Counted from the first letter of the stretch, positions 33,107-44,400 are shown. The stretch: DNA of 64,000 nt from Nitrospirales bacterium (GCA_020027535.1 JAHRAK010000024.1:1-64000), one strand, 5' to 3'. The notes: generated by a model from the letters alone, not told the origin. Numbers and translations: made by a program.

Positions 33107-33766
33107 TCAGTCCCATTCGGCGATTGAGAGCACGAGCCGCACCAGGTCGGCCTGCCGGGCGATGTGCAGTTTCTGGTAGGTCTGCTTCAGGTGCCAATAG
33201 ATGGCGTCTCGGGTGTGACCCGTGCTCTTGGCCATGTCGGCCACCGTCCGGCCTTCGGCCAACCACACCGCCACCTGACTTTCCCCCGGCGTCAGGCCCA
33301 GCGTCGCAGCGATCATGTCGGGGGCGATCCGCGACCGGCTCCCCGGCTCGACCAGCAGGACCAGCGCAGCCACAGGCCGTGCGCCGGCGTCCGGGTGCGG
33401 GACCCTCACGAGTTTGACGTGCACCATCAGCGGCAACAACACGGATGAGCGGCGGAGCGCCATCGACCCGCTGACGGCAGCAGTCCCGGCACCTGGCAGG
33501 GCGGCGGCCACCAGCCGGTCCAGCCGGAGCTGATCCGCCGGCGCGCGCGTACACAACACCCCATCCCGGTCCGCCACCCCGTCGCCGCGGCGTAAGCGGT
33601 GCCAGGCGCGGTCGTTGGCGGCCAGGATCCGCCGCCGCCGGTCCAGGTACACCACGCCAATTCGACGAGTCTCGAGCAGGACGGTCACGACCCCGCAGGC
33701 CGCGCAGGGATCAGGCGGCCAGGCCGGGCGGCCTCGCTTCAGCCGAGGCATGGCCCACCCTGGCAC
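33107..33766 (-). pseudogene. 5'-truncated LuxR-family regulator (copy 1)
   Basis: GLTPGESQVAVWLAEGRTVADMAKSTGHTRDAIYWHLKQTYQKLHIARQADLVRLVLSIAEWD; N-terminal region missing relative to copy 2. Confidence 0.72.
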
Positions 33767-34185
33767 CCGTGACGCGGCGCTGTCTTATGTGACGCCACCA
33801 CGTTGCCGTGCCGTGCCGGTCCCCCCGCATGGGCTCGTGCGCGAGAAAAGGCTCGTGCCGGTTTGGTGATGTCGGGTTGGGATCCCTGCTTCAAACACAC
33901 GCTCTCGCCCTCCCCAGAGCGTGCCGAGGCATCCACTCCGCCTTGTTGCCACGCTCTCCAATTCCGCGAGGTGCAACTCATTAGCGGTGACGTCGATGCC
34001 GCTGCCAGCGCGCTCATGAACCGGGGCAACACCGCATCGAGACTGTACTCGTGAATAAGTGAGCTATAGAAGTGAGTTATAAGTGTATCTTAATACCGGA
34101 TTTGCGCCTTGGAGACCCTTCCAGAATTGGCAGGGTGGCGAGGGGAACACGCGGCGCGTCACCGCGCCTGCGACCCGCGCGGCGG

Positions 34186-35303
34186 TTAGTCCAACTCGGC
34201 GATCGACAGCACGAGCCGGACCAGGTCCGCCTGCCGGGAGAGGTGGTGTTTTTGGTAGATTTGCTTCAGGTGCCAATAGATGGCGTTTTTGGTGTGACCG
34301 GTGGCCCGGGCCATGTCCGCCACGGTCTTGCCTTCCGCTAACCAGAGCGCCACCTGACTTTCTCCCGGCGTCAGGCCCAGGGTCGCGGCGACCATGCCGG
34401 GATCGATCCGAGGCTGGCGCCCCGGCTCCACCAGCAGGTCCAGCGCGGCCACATACCGCGCGCCGTAGTCCGGGTGCGGGACCCTCACGGGTTTGACGTG
34501 CACCATCAGCGGCGGCAACAGGGATGAGCGGCGAAGCGGCAACGACCCGCTGACGGCGACGGACCCGGAATCCGGCAGCGCGGCGGCCACCAGCCGGTCC
34601 AGCCGGGGCTGGTCCTCCGGCGCGCGCGTGCACAACACCCCAGCCCGGTCAGCCAAGCCATCGCCTTGTCGCAGCAGGAGACGGGCCCGGTCGTTGGCGG
34701 CCAGGATCCGCCCCCGCCGATCTGACGGGTCTCCAGCAGGGTGGTCACGGTCGTTTCCAACGCTTGGGCGCGCACCAGCGCCTGCCGGACGAGCACAAAT
34801 TGCCGGATGTGGGGCAGCAGCCGCTTGACCAGCGCGAGCTGCGACGTGCCCCAGCCGTCCGGGTTCACGGAATCCCCGAGGCCCCACGCCAAGTGGGAGC
34901 CTTCTTCTAGCTTCAGGCGCACGTTCAAGCCGTCCTGGAAGTGGCCCTTGAGTAAGGCCTCGTTGTACGCCGGGGAGGTCTTTAACTCCTCGGCCGTGTA
35001 CAGGTCGGTCGTGCGCACCAGTCGACTGTCGGGCAGTCGCCGCACGCGTGGGATGCGTTCGTCGATGGGGTGGTAGACTTCCAGGTACTCGCGCTCCAGA
35101 TCGGGGCGCCGCTGCCCGCGGTAATAGAGCCCGATGAATTGCACCCGGAGGTCGTCCTTCGGGCCCTCGCCGACCATGAGCGTATTGCCCGTCAGGCCGC
35201 AGGCCTCGTCGATCAGGGCCGAGGTGGCCGGCCAGTGGGTATCGTCGAGCATCGCCTCGTACAAGGACGCCAAAATGCGTTCGAACGCGTCTTGGTCGCT
35301 CAT
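34186..35303 (-). pseudogene. LuxR-family regulator (copy 2), frameshifted by about 19-nt deletion
   Basis: N-term MSDQDAFERILASLYEAMLDDTHWP... in ORF 34506-35324; C-term in ORF 34186-34887. Confidence 0.78.
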
Positions 35304-35644
35304 GAGCATTCCTCCTGCCGCCACCCGCGGCCTCCGGCCACCTCCCAGTCTCCCGTCAGTCTTTCGGAAGCCTTGACGGCGCTATTGAAGGCCGAGCCTC
35401 AGTACGTCTCTTGCTGCTCAGCGGCCTTCCTCCGTCAGGCAGCGGCATACAACTTCCCCGGGAATTCCACGGGAAGCAGATCGCTTGGCGCGGCGACCCA
35501 CGCGGACTTTGGGCCGTCACGCCATGCCAGACTTATTGATACTTGCTGCAAGCGCGCATGGTAGTCACTACTAATATTGGTAGTCTTTAAGGTAATAGCG
35601 GTCCGCCATCGGACTGTCCGCAGAGGACGCCAGCCGGGCGGCAG

Positions 35645-35760
35645 TTAGTCCAACTCAGCGATCGACAGCACGAGCCGGACCAAGTCCGGCTGCCGGGAGA
35701 TGTGAAGTTGCTGGTAGATCTGCTTCAGGTGCCAATACATGACGTCTCGGGCGAGTACCG
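35645..35760 (-). pseudogene. LuxR-family regulator (copy 3), C-terminal HTH remnant
   Basis: ARDVMYWHLKQIYQQLHISRQPDLVRLVLSIAELD. Confidence 0.7.
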
Positions 35761-36138
35761 GACGAGTACTTTGCCCAACGTTGCATGAGGGTTGTTCTCT
35801 TCGCCAACAGATCTGTTCTCGTAGATGCTTTCTCGATCGCATTCCCCACCGAGTGAGCCCAACACTGTTCAATAACGGAAGTGCGCGCGTTCGTCTGTTC
35901 TCCCGCCCAGGTTCGGAAACTCGATCTGAACCCATGCGGGACCGTTTTTTCTCCTCAGCCCACATCGCGGAGTAGCTTGGTCCACGTCATATCGCTCATG
36001 GCTGTCGCTCGCTTCGGCGATTTGATTTTATGGGATTCGAACGGACCGGTCAAACGCACAAAACACAAAAAAGCCCCATGAACAGTGAGGTTCATGAGGC
36101 TTCTTCGGAATGCTACGGAATACGTAGGACTCTGTAAA

Positions 36139-36496
36139 TGGCTCCTCGGGCAGGACTCGAACCTGCGACCAATCGGTTACGAGTTTCCCGGCATTTCTAC
36201 CGGACTCGGACTATCTCATCACCCGCCTGACGAATCAGGTGAGGGTGTCGGGCGCTTGTGAGGTTTTATTGGATGGGTTCCTCAACCTCTAGTCTCTGCA
36301 CGTTCTTGCCTACCCAAGACCCTTCGGCAAGCTTCGCTCAGGATTCCCTTTCCGAGTTCGCCCCGAACCCGGGGAAGGCTTCCCTGAATTCACCCGATTT
36401 TTCAACCACAGTTTCCTGTGGAAGCTGCAACCCGGCGTGCATTTCTCACACGCCTCCCTTTACAGCCGACCGCTCTACCAACTGAGCTACCGAGGA
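36139..36496 (-). tRNA. tRNA-Asn(GUU) interrupted by a group I intron; CCA encoded
   Basis: Exons TCCTCGGTAGCTCAGTTGGTAGAGCGGTCGGCTGT (36462-36496) and TAACCGATTGGTCGCAGGTTCGAGTCCTGCCCGAGGAGCCA (36139-36179) form a 76-nt cloverleaf with loop CTGTTAA. Confidence 0.9.
36180..36461 (-). ncRNA. Group I self-splicing intron (282 nt, no ORF) in the tRNA-Asn anticodon
   Basis: R-like GTGCAGAGACTAGA, S-like GAGATAGTCC, AATTCAGGGAAGCC and GGAATCCTGAGC core segments; terminal G; exon GGCUGU pairs with intron GCAGCU, placing a U.G at the 5' splice site. Confidence 0.88.
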
Positions 36497-36591
36497 ACAC
36501 GATCGTTGGCTTCTTTTTCCACAATAGTGGAACTGATCATAACATAATTTTGAAATGGAGCAAGAGCTCCTGCCGACAACGGTTTCATAGA

Positions 36592-36855
36592 CTAAAACTG
36601 AAAATCGTCGGAGTCCTCTTCACCTTCTTCGGCTTCCGCCGCGCCACCTTCGGATAACGCGACGTAATGCCGCGCCCACGATAAATAAATGTTGGCGCTG
36701 TCTTTCATGGCATCGGCACCCATGCTCAACTTTTTGGCGACGTCGGAATCTCCGCCCATGAGTTCCATTTCTTTGGCGCGACTCTCCAATCGGTCATGGA
36801 ATTGGCTCATGCTTCCGTTGATCTCACCCATGAGTTCTCTGAGGTCATCGCTCAT
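36592..36855 (-). CDS. Small hypothetical protein, acidic C-terminus
   Basis: MSDDLRELMGEINGSMSQFHDRLESRAKEMELMGG...EEGEEDSDDFQF. Confidence 0.55.
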   Translation of the reverse strand: MSDDLRELMGEINGSMSQFHDRLESRAKEMELMGGDSDVAKKLSMGADAMKDSANIYLSWARHYVALSEGGAAEAEEGEEDSDDFQF

Positions 36856-37117
36856 GTCCACACCTTCTGGTTCATGCCAATCCCCCATGCACAGGCCTGC
36901 CACCTGCACCCCAAGAGATCAAAATGGGATACCTCGGCACCATTATTGTATCAAGGATCTCCTTCTGTCATCCCTGTATGCGTTCACTCATTCCCTTCGA
37001 CTTGGGTCAGGGCAGGCGTTGACAATTTTCACCTCGTCCTCTTCGACCGGCTTCCTTCGACTTCGCTCTGCTATGCTCAGGACAGGCCCTTCGACAGGCT
37101 CAGGACAGGCTTTGGAA

Positions 37118-37192
37118 AAACAACCCCCTCAATCCCCCTTATCAGGGGGAGGCAGAGCCCTTTCCCCCCTGATAAGGGGGGCCAGGGGGGTT
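37118..37192. repeat. G/C-run palindromic repeat (CCCCCTCAATCCCCC...CCCCTGATAAGGGGGG)
   Basis: Related copies at 57460-57575, 59105-59185 and 63010-63122. Confidence 0.75.
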
Positions 37193-37284
37193 CATCTCTT
37201 CCGACACACAAGAAAAAATAAAGCCCCGCGACAAGCAAAAGAAGTCTGCCGCAGGGCCCTTATGCCGAGAACTGATGGGTGAAA

Positions 37285-37563
37285 TTACCCCTGATAGGCT
37301 TGTCCCAAACCGGCGGCTTCGCCTGCCTTGTCCATCAAGGTGCCGTCGGCACTCACCGCAACCATGTCTATGGCCATATGTTTTGCCGCATCGCACACCA
37401 CTTTGCACAACTCACAACCCTTGCACCGGTTGATGATCACTTCCGCCACCTGTTTTTCAACGTTCAGGTCCAGGCAATTGGCCTCGGGGCAGTACATGAT
37501 GCACAGCCGGCACCCTTTTTTGGCCACACATTTTTCATCGACCACTTTCGCTACGTTATACAC
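37285..37563 (-). CDS. 2-oxoacid:ferredoxin oxidoreductase, 4Fe-4S (delta) subunit
   Basis: KKGCRLCIMYCPEANCLDL...RCKGCELCKVVCDAAKHMAIDMV. Confidence 0.85.
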   Translation of the reverse strand: MYNVAKVVDEKCVAKKGCRLCIMYCPEANCLDLNVEKQVAEVIINRCKGCELCKVVCDAAKHMAIDMVAVSADGTLMDKAGEAAGLGQAYQG

Positions 37564-37585
37564 TCTGCCCCCCCGTCTTGCTTAT

Positions 37586-38281
37586 TTATGCCGCCGCAAC
37601 GGCCAGTTCGACGTTGTTCTTTTCCGCCCATTCACCAGCCATTTCGTATGCCCGGATGACCGTCTCCAGGTTTTTCTTCAACAGCATTTCTTTTTTGGCA
37701 AATTTCTTCTTGATGGCTTCATCCAAGGTGGCCGTTCCACCGGAGGCCACGAACTTTTTCCCGAACCGCTCTTGCAGCGCCCCCTCGAGTCCCTTCAGAG
37801 AGACGCATTTGGTAATACCGGCAACCGACCCGATCATGGTCATGTTGGTGGAAAGCTCCGTACCCGCCACTTCCAACGCGACCTGGGTTCCCTTGATGTA
37901 AAACACCGCCACGTCCAGATCCTGTAACCGCTTCACGTCCTCATCCGACAACAGCGGCACGTCTGAATTAATGATCACGACTCCGTTTTCCTTGATACCC
38001 GAGTAAAACGGCATGGTGTAACTCTTGCCCATCGTGACCACCTGCGGATGAAACACTTCGATCACGTCGGGAAACACCAACTCCCCCCGATCGTAGATCC
38101 GGCTCACACCGATCCGGCAATAACTCTCGGCCGGCGCCATCCGTTTTTCCGCCCCGAAAAAGGGATTCGAGATCGCAAACTTTCCATCACGGGACGCGGC
38201 CATGGCCAACACGTGCGCAGCCGTCACGGCGCCCTGTCCACCTAGACCAGACATGCGAATATTCAATCTTCGCTTGATCAT
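37586..38281 (-). CDS. 2-oxoacid:ferredoxin oxidoreductase, gamma subunit
   Basis: MIKRRLNIRMSGLGGQGAVTAAHVLAMAAS. Confidence 0.9.
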   Translation of the reverse strand: MIKRRLNIRMSGLGGQGAVTAAHVLAMAASRDGKFAISNPFFGAEKRMAPAESYCRIGVSRIYDRGELVFPDVIEVFHPQVVTMGKSYTMPFYSGIKENGVVIINSDVPLLSDEDVKRLQDLDVAVFYIKGTQVALEVAGTELSTNMTMIGSVAGITKCVSLKGLEGALQERFGKKFVASGGTATLDEAIKKKFAKKEMLLKKNLETVIRAYEMAGEWAEKNNVELAVAAA

Positions 38282-38309
38282 GACGATTTCCCCTTTCCGT
38301 AGGGAGGGC

Positions 38310-39215
38310 TCAGGCCTGTCCCGCCAGTTGCTTTTTCAGGGCGGCCTTTCTCTCTTTTTCCTTGGCCGCCAGTTCGGTCAACAACTCTTTGGCTTGATCG
38401 CTGACGTACTCTTTATACGCAAAGCGTTCGGTCGGCTTTTCGGAGTCCCGCATTTCCTGCAAGCCTTCCATGCTGTTCTTCCCGATTTCCAGGATGCACG
38501 GGGTGTAGAGCTGCAAATAGGTGGGGCCGATTTCCCGAGCGACGTGGATCGCATTCTTGATGACTTTTTCAACAAGGTTCGGTTTGCTGACCGTGCAATT
38601 CACCACGTAGTGACATCCGGACTCACGCGCGATTTCCGGCAATTTGACCTTTTCAAACGTCTTGCCCACGGGAGCCATCTTGGCCACGAACCCTTTTTGC
38701 ATCAACCCGCTCTCCTGGCCGCCCGTATTGGCGTAGAGCTCGTTGTCAAAACAAATAGTCGTGAATTTTTCCTGGCGGAACCAGGCTTGCAGCGTCATAT
38801 CCAGGCCGATATCGACCGTTGCCCCGTCACCCGCCAACACCACCACGTCCTTGACCCGCCCGGGGAACCGCACCGAGAGGGCGCGTTTGAGCCCGGAGGC
38901 AATGGCGTTCTGGTTGCCGAAAAGGGAGTGAATATTGTGGACACCCACGTGCGGGAAGACCAGGCTGGTACAGCCGGTCGAACCCACCATCACGGTATCT
39001 TCCGGAGCAGGCAACGACGCCAGAATGTACCGGAACGCCATGGACTCCGGACACCCGGCACACAACGAATGCTCTTCAATCAATTCCTTCGAGGTCCCGA
39101 TATCCTTCCACCCGCGGTGTTCATTACCGTAGGTCGCTCGTTCAACCAGATCCTGATACTCCTCTGGCATGATATCGAACATTTCCGGAGCTATTTTAAT
39201 TCGTTCTTTACTCAT
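38310..39215 (-). CDS. 2-oxoacid:ferredoxin oxidoreductase, beta (TPP) subunit
   Basis: CAGCPESMAFRYIL...VVVLAGDGATVDIGLDMTLQAWFRQEKFTTICFDNELYANTGGQ. Confidence 0.92.
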   Translation of the reverse strand: MSKERIKIAPEMFDIMPEEYQDLVERATYGNEHRGWKDIGTSKELIEEHSLCAGCPESMAFRYILASLPAPEDTVMVGSTGCTSLVFPHVGVHNIHSLFGNQNAIASGLKRALSVRFPGRVKDVVVLAGDGATVDIGLDMTLQAWFRQEKFTTICFDNELYANTGGQESGLMQKGFVAKMAPVGKTFEKVKLPEIARESGCHYVVNCTVSKPNLVEKVIKNAIHVAREIGPTYLQLYTPCILEIGKNSMEGLQEMRDSEKPTERFAYKEYVSDQAKELLTELAAKEKERKAALKKQLAGQA

Positions 39216-39298
39216 GGGCGCCTCCTAACACATATTCAAAATTTTCACGTTCATTCCGCATGCCGGTTTGACGGACGCAACGGTCGACACCGACCGCG

Positions 39299-40507
39299 TC
39301 AGCTTCCGCGTCCGGCCAGGCTTTCGGCTTTAAGGCCCAAATGCTTTTTCAGGTCGGCCGCGATAACTTCCGGCGGCATGGTCATGCCTCCGCAGACGTG
39401 AGGACCGGCATACACTCGCTCCGGATTCGGAATCGTGGCACGAATCTCTTTGGCAAGCCAACCCGTGACGTTGAACTCCGGCACGATGATATGTTTGGCA
39501 TGCTTGGTGGCTTCCCGAATTTCGTCTTCCGGCCACGGTCGAAGCGCTTTAATTTTGACGATTCCCACGTCGATGCCGTCTTCTTCCAAAAGGACCTGGG
39601 CTTCACGACCCTGGGAAACCGCCGTACCGGATGAAACGATCTGGATTTCGGCATCAGGCTTGTCCACTTCAATCAGGCCGTCCAACCACCGAATGGTGTG
39701 TTTTCTGGACCGCTCTATGGCTGCCCACACCTCCTGTTGCCAGCTTGCATGTGTGGCATAACTGATATAATTGCTCTTCATGACGAACGGGTCACGCATC
39801 ATGCGGACCGGAGGACATTCCATATCCATACACGGCACGGGAGACCGATACGGATCATAGGGCGGCAAACACATGTCGGCGGGCGTCAGGTTCACGACGT
39901 CTTTGGTATGGGTCACGAAAAACCCGTCACAACACAGCGCCAACGGCAAATGCACGTCCGGCTCTTCCGACACCATGTACCCTTTTAAAATCCAGTCATA
40001 AAAATCCTGCGCCGTCTCGGCATGCCAGACCAGCATCCCGGTGTTCAAGAGATACGAGATTTCCAACGTATCCGGCTGAATGGAGAGGGGGGAATTAATG
40101 CCCCGACAGGTCACGATCATTTGAATGGGCAGACGCGCCCCGGCCCACATCGGAAAATTCTCCATGGCGCGCATGGTGCCCGGACCCGCGGTTGTGGTGA
40201 ACACCCGCGCACCGCCGAAGGCCGCCCCGGCACATTGGGACATCACCGCGAATTCACTTTCCCCGCGAAAGTAGTCTCCGATAAATCCTTCGGCAAACAA
40301 TTCCCCGATCAACGCCGCGGCTTCACTTTGCGGGGTAATCGGATACGCAATCATGACGTCGCAATTCGAACGCCTGACCGCTTCTTTAATGACTTCACTG
40401 CCCGTATAAAAACAGGGAGTTCGCTCGGCTTCATGCAACAGCTTCCAGGCATCCGTCACCACCTGCCCGGCTCTGTTTTTTGTCCCGATTAATGATTGAG
40501 TTGCCAT
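39299..40507 (-). CDS. 2-oxoacid:ferredoxin oxidoreductase, alpha subunit
   Basis: VMIAYPITPQSEAAALIGELFAEG...ESEFAVMSQCAGAAFGGARVFTTTAGPG. Confidence 0.92.
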   Translation of the reverse strand: MATQSLIGTKNRAGQVVTDAWKLLHEAERTPCFYTGSEVIKEAVRRSNCDVMIAYPITPQSEAAALIGELFAEGFIGDYFRGESEFAVMSQCAGAAFGGARVFTTTAGPGTMRAMENFPMWAGARLPIQMIVTCRGINSPLSIQPDTLEISYLLNTGMLVWHAETAQDFYDWILKGYMVSEEPDVHLPLALCCDGFFVTHTKDVVNLTPADMCLPPYDPYRSPVPCMDMECPPVRMMRDPFVMKSNYISYATHASWQQEVWAAIERSRKHTIRWLDGLIEVDKPDAEIQIVSSGTAVSQGREAQVLLEEDGIDVGIVKIKALRPWPEDEIREATKHAKHIIVPEFNVTGWLAKEIRATIPNPERVYAGPHVCGGMTMPPEVIAADLKKHLGLKAESLAGRGS

Positions 40508-40642
40508 GCTTGCGCCTCCTTCTGTATTAGGGCTACCGGCTTTTTCTCACAGGGCGTTTCATCCGAACAACGTGTTGTTCTATTGTACCGTCTTACGAAT
40601 GGCAAAGAAATGAAAAAATGTCTTCCGCCCCGGCCTCAAACC

Positions 40643-41260
40643 TCAGTCGTCTTTAGGCGGCTCGACCGACCCTTTTAATTTTTTCACCCAATCGGCCAAT
40701 TTCCTGATCTTGTCGGCCGTGGCATCCCGGAACGACACCATGGCATCTTCATGGCCCGCCTGGGCGCACATGGCGATGGTATAACAATAGGTGCCTCCCC
40801 GAATAATCTTGAGGGAGAGGTTCGCCTGGTGGCAGTGAACGCCGACGAACATGCAGGTATCGATCTTGTTATGCCAAATAGTGAGATTGGGATGGTTGGG
40901 ATTGATTTCGATTTCAGGGTTGATTTTCGGATACTTGGGCCGGTAATCGGGCATGGGAATGAGCATCGCCTGCTGGGACGGGGTCACGCATTCCTTAATC
41001 GTTTCATATAAATGCCTGATCGCCGTGGCCTTTCCGGCCGCTTTTTCATTCCAGGCCCACAGGACAAGCGGACCGGGAAAAATCGTCGGGACTTTGGCTG
41101 ACAGGAACTGGCGGGCCGCGACTTCCATGGCCTCATCCTCATTGACGATTTTCCCATGAATATGAGCCTGCCCCGGGTCCGGCAGACGAATACCCATACT
41201 GGCTGCCGCCGGGGGGAGAAAATGCTCCGGACCTCGTAAAACCTGATACATTGTCGACAT
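40643..41260 (-). CDS. Putative fifth (epsilon) subunit of the 2-oxoacid:ferredoxin oxidoreductase
   Basis: Same strand and immediately upstream of alpha; HNKIDTCMFVGVHCHQANLSLKIIRGGTYCYTIAMCAQAGHEDAMVSFRDA. Confidence 0.7.
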   Translation of the reverse strand: MSTMYQVLRGPEHFLPPAAASMGIRLPDPGQAHIHGKIVNEDEAMEVAARQFLSAKVPTIFPGPLVLWAWNEKAAGKATAIRHLYETIKECVTPSQQAMLIPMPDYRPKYPKINPEIEINPNHPNLTIWHNKIDTCMFVGVHCHQANLSLKIIRGGTYCYTIAMCAQAGHEDAMVSFRDATADKIRKLADWVKKLKGSVEPPKDD

Positions 41261-41746
41261 AGGTTTATTTCCACAAGTTCATACAGAATATAAGAACCGC
41301 TGATTTGACTGCACGAGTACTGTATGCCGGTCCACGGAATTTCGCAACCTGGAAAAAGCCCCAACAGGCCGGATATTTAGGCCATTTTCAAGATCGGCTG
41401 CATGAGGCTTTTGACCCACCATTCCCCGGTGCCGCCCAAGAAAATCACTATAGGAATTTCCTGGAGATCCTGTCAATTCACAACCGGGGCATAACTCCTG
41501 CCGCATCCTTTTCCCCAATCTGTCATTGATACGAAAATAGTCAGCAACACCCCGAATTGGTCATTTCTGCTTTTCCCTTTCTGTCATCCCCGACTTGATC
41601 GGGGATCCAGAGTCTTTCTCCTCGCAAAGCTAAGGAAAAAGCAAAAACCCTGGATTCCCGATTAAGAATGTCGGGAATGACACAAGGGGTGTCGGGGATG
41701 ACAGAAGAAGTCTTTGTCGCCACGACAAAAAAACTGAACGCCGCAA

Positions 41747-43135
41747 TCAGTACCTGTAGGTTTCCGGCTTGTACGGGCCTTCGACCGGCACATTGATGTA
41801 GGAGGCTTGTTCCTTGGTGAGTGTGGTCAGCGTCCCGCCGAACCCGCGCACCATGTGACCGGCCACCTCTTCATCAAGCTTTTTCGGCAGCACTTCGACG
41901 GTGACGGGAGCCCCGGTAGTGTCGGCGAATTTCTTCCCGTACAAATAAATCTGCGCGAGGACCTGGTTGGAAAAGGACCCGTCCATAATCCGGGAGGGAT
42001 GACCGGTCGCGTTGCCCAGGTTCACCAGTCGCCCTTCGGACAGAAGAATCAGATGGTCGTTGGCGAGCGCGCTGCGATAGACTTTATGAACCTGCGGCTT
42101 CACCTCTTCCCATTCCCAATGTTTCCGCATGTAGGCCGTATCGATTTCATTGTCGAAGTGGCCGATATTGCAGACCACGGCTCCCGGTTTGAGGGCTTGC
42201 AACATGGCGGAATCACAGACGTTGTAATTGCCGGTCGCCGTCACGATCAGGTCCGTATTGGCCAGGAGCGCTTTGTTCAGATCTTCGACTTTCCCCGTAT
42301 TGATGCCGTCGTTGTAAGACGACACGACTTCAAAGCCGTCCATGCAGGCCTGCATCGCGCAAATGGGGTCGATTTCCGACACCCTCACGATCATGCCTTC
42401 CTGGCGTAGTGATTGCGCCGACCCTTTGCCGACGTCGCCATACCCGACCACCAGGGCCTTCTTCCCTGACAACAAATGGTCCGTGCCCCGCTTGATCGCA
42501 TCGTTCAAACTGTGCCGGCACCCGTATTTATTGTCGTTTTTCGATTTCGTGACCGAATCGTTCACGTTGATGACCGGCACTTTCAGGGTGCCGTTTTCCA
42601 TCCGCTCCTGAAGGCGATGCACCCCCGTGGTGGTCTCTTCCGTGATGCCGTGGATTTTGTCCAACATCGCCGGGTACTTGTCATGGAGCATCAGGGTCAA
42701 ATCGCCCCCGTCGTCCAGGACCATGTTGGCATCCCAGGGACGGCCATCCTTCACAATGGTTTGCTCGATGCACCAGTCATATTCTTCCAGCGTCTCGCCT
42801 TTCCACGCGTACACCGGAATGCCCCGGCTCGCGATCGCGGCCGCGGCATGATCCTGCGTGGAGAAAATGTTGCAGGAGGACCACCGCACTTCCGCCCCCA
42901 ACTCCATCAGGGTCTCAATCAGGACGGCCGTCTGGATCGTCATGTGGATGCACCCGAGAATCCTGGCGCCCTTGAGGGGTTGCGCCGCTCGATATTTTTC
43001 CCTCAACGCCATCAGCCCCGGCATTTCCGTTTCGGCAATTTGAATCTCTTTTCGACCCCAATCGGCCAAACTGATATCCGCCACCTTATAATCACGCACC
43101 GGTTTTTCAAGTTGCATAACTGAATCCATATTCAT
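41747..43135 (-). CDS. ahcY: Adenosylhomocysteinase
   Basis: [43 protein letters not shown]-term YKPETYRY. Confidence 0.97.
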   Translation of the reverse strand: MNMDSVMQLEKPVRDYKVADISLADWGRKEIQIAETEMPGLMALREKYRAAQPLKGARILGCIHMTIQTAVLIETLMELGAEVRWSSCNIFSTQDHAAAAIASRGIPVYAWKGETLEEYDWCIEQTIVKDGRPWDANMVLDDGGDLTLMLHDKYPAMLDKIHGITEETTTGVHRLQERMENGTLKVPVINVNDSVTKSKNDNKYGCRHSLNDAIKRGTDHLLSGKKALVVGYGDVGKGSAQSLRQEGMIVRVSEIDPICAMQACMDGFEVVSSYNDGINTGKVEDLNKALLANTDLIVTATGNYNVCDSAMLQALKPGAVVCNIGHFDNEIDTAYMRKHWEWEEVKPQVHKVYRSALANDHLILLSEGRLVNLGNATGHPSRIMDGSFSNQVLAQIYLYGKKFADTTGAPVTVEVLPKKLDEEVAGHMVRGFGGTLTTLTKEQASYINVPVEGPYKPETYRY

Positions 43136-43172
43136 CGCTCCCTTCTGCTTGGACTCGACCAACCCCTCACCC

Positions 43173-44330
43173 TCACAGGTTCAAGTCGACGGCCTGCTTC
43201 AAAATCGAGGCCTTATCCGTTTTTTCCCAGGTGAACCCCGGACCGCTCCGCCCAAAATGCCCATAGGCTGCCGTCTGTTTATAAATGGGGCGTCGCAATT
43301 TCAAATGATCGATGATGCCACGCGGGGTCATCGGAAAATGTTTTCTGACTAAGTTGTCGATGACCTCGATCGCGACTTTCTCCGTCCCTTTCGCATCGAC
43401 GAGCACGGAGACGGGCTCCGGCACCCCGATCGCGTACGCCAACTGCACTTCACATTTCTCGGCCAATTTCGCCGCCACGATATTCTTGGCAATATACCGG
43501 GCCATATACGACGCCGACCGATCCACCTTACTGGGATCCTTTCCGGAAAAAGCGCCGCCGCCATGGCTCCCCACGCCGCCGTAGGTATCGACAATGATCT
43601 TGCGACCGGTCAAGCCGGTATCGCCCATGGGCCCTCCCGTCACGAACCGGCCCGTCGGGTTGATGTGAAACCTGACCTTCTTCGGGTCGAAGATCCCTTT
43701 CGGCATCACGGGTTTAATGACTTTGTCTTTGATCTCCTGCTCGATTTTCCTGGACGTCACCTTGTCGCTATGCTGGGTGGAGACCACGATCGTATCGATC
43801 CGGACCGGCTTGCCGTTCTTATACTCGACAGTCACCTGGGACTTCCCATCGGGACGCACCCAGGGCAGCAGGTTCGTCTTCCTGACCTCGGCCAGGCGTT
43901 TCGTCAGGCGATGGGCCAACACGATCGGCATAGGCATCAATTCGGCGGTCTCATTGGTGGCATAGCCGAACATCAACCCCTGATCACCCGCTCCACCCGT
44001 ATCCACCCCCATGGCGATATCGCCCGATTGGGCATCGATCGCCGTCAACACCGAGCAGGTGCGGTAGTCGAACCCCCAGGTGGCATCGGTATAGCCCACG
44101 TCACGAATGGTTTGCCGAATGATATCGGGGATTTCAACGTACGCCTTCGTGGAAATTTCTCCCGCCACGAACGCCAAACCGGTCGTGAGAATCGTCTCAC
44201 ACGCCACCCGGCAGTGTTTATCTTTCGCCATAATGGCATCCAGGATGCCATCGGAGATCTGGTCGGCAATTTTGTCCGGATGTCCCTCGGTGACGGACTC
44301 GGACGTAAACAAGAAATTCTGGTGACTCAT
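43173..44330 (-). CDS. metK: S-adenosylmethionine synthetase
   Basis: [53 protein letters not shown]. Confidence 0.97.
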   Translation of the reverse strand: MSHQNFLFTSESVTEGHPDKIADQISDGILDAIMAKDKHCRVACETILTTGLAFVAGEISTKAYVEIPDIIRQTIRDVGYTDATWGFDYRTCSVLTAIDAQSGDIAMGVDTGGAGDQGLMFGYATNETAELMPMPIVLAHRLTKRLAEVRKTNLLPWVRPDGKSQVTVEYKNGKPVRIDTIVVSTQHSDKVTSRKIEQEIKDKVIKPVMPKGIFDPKKVRFHINPTGRFVTGGPMGDTGLTGRKIIVDTYGGVGSHGGGAFSGKDPSKVDRSASYMARYIAKNIVAAKLAEKCEVQLAYAIGVPEPVSVLVDAKGTEKVAIEVIDNLVRKHFPMTPRGIIDHLKLRRPIYKQTAAYGHFGRSGPGFTWEKTDKASILKQAVDLNL

Positions 44331-44355
44331 TACGGTAACCCTTCCCTAGAAATAA

Positions 44356-44400
44356 ACAAAAAGGCATCTCCTGCTCAGCGTGTCGGAGAGGAGGTGCCTT
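44356..44400 (-). terminator. Rho-independent-type hairpin in the metK leader (candidate attenuator)
   Basis: AAGGCACCTCCT-CTCCGACACGCTGAGC-AGGAGATGCCTTTTTG, about 25 nt before the metK ATG. Confidence 0.72.

Noticed and set aside
33600-34080. Small ORFs between LuxR copies as transposase remnants
   Set aside because: No DDE or other transposase motif could be recognised in any frame.
36139-36496. tRNA-Tyr(GUA) reading from CTGTAAA at the 5' exon/intron junction
   Set aside because: This would need the intron's first bases as exon. Joining at U35/U36 gives a canonical tRNA-Asn with a short variable loop, which fits better than a bacterial class II tRNA-Tyr.
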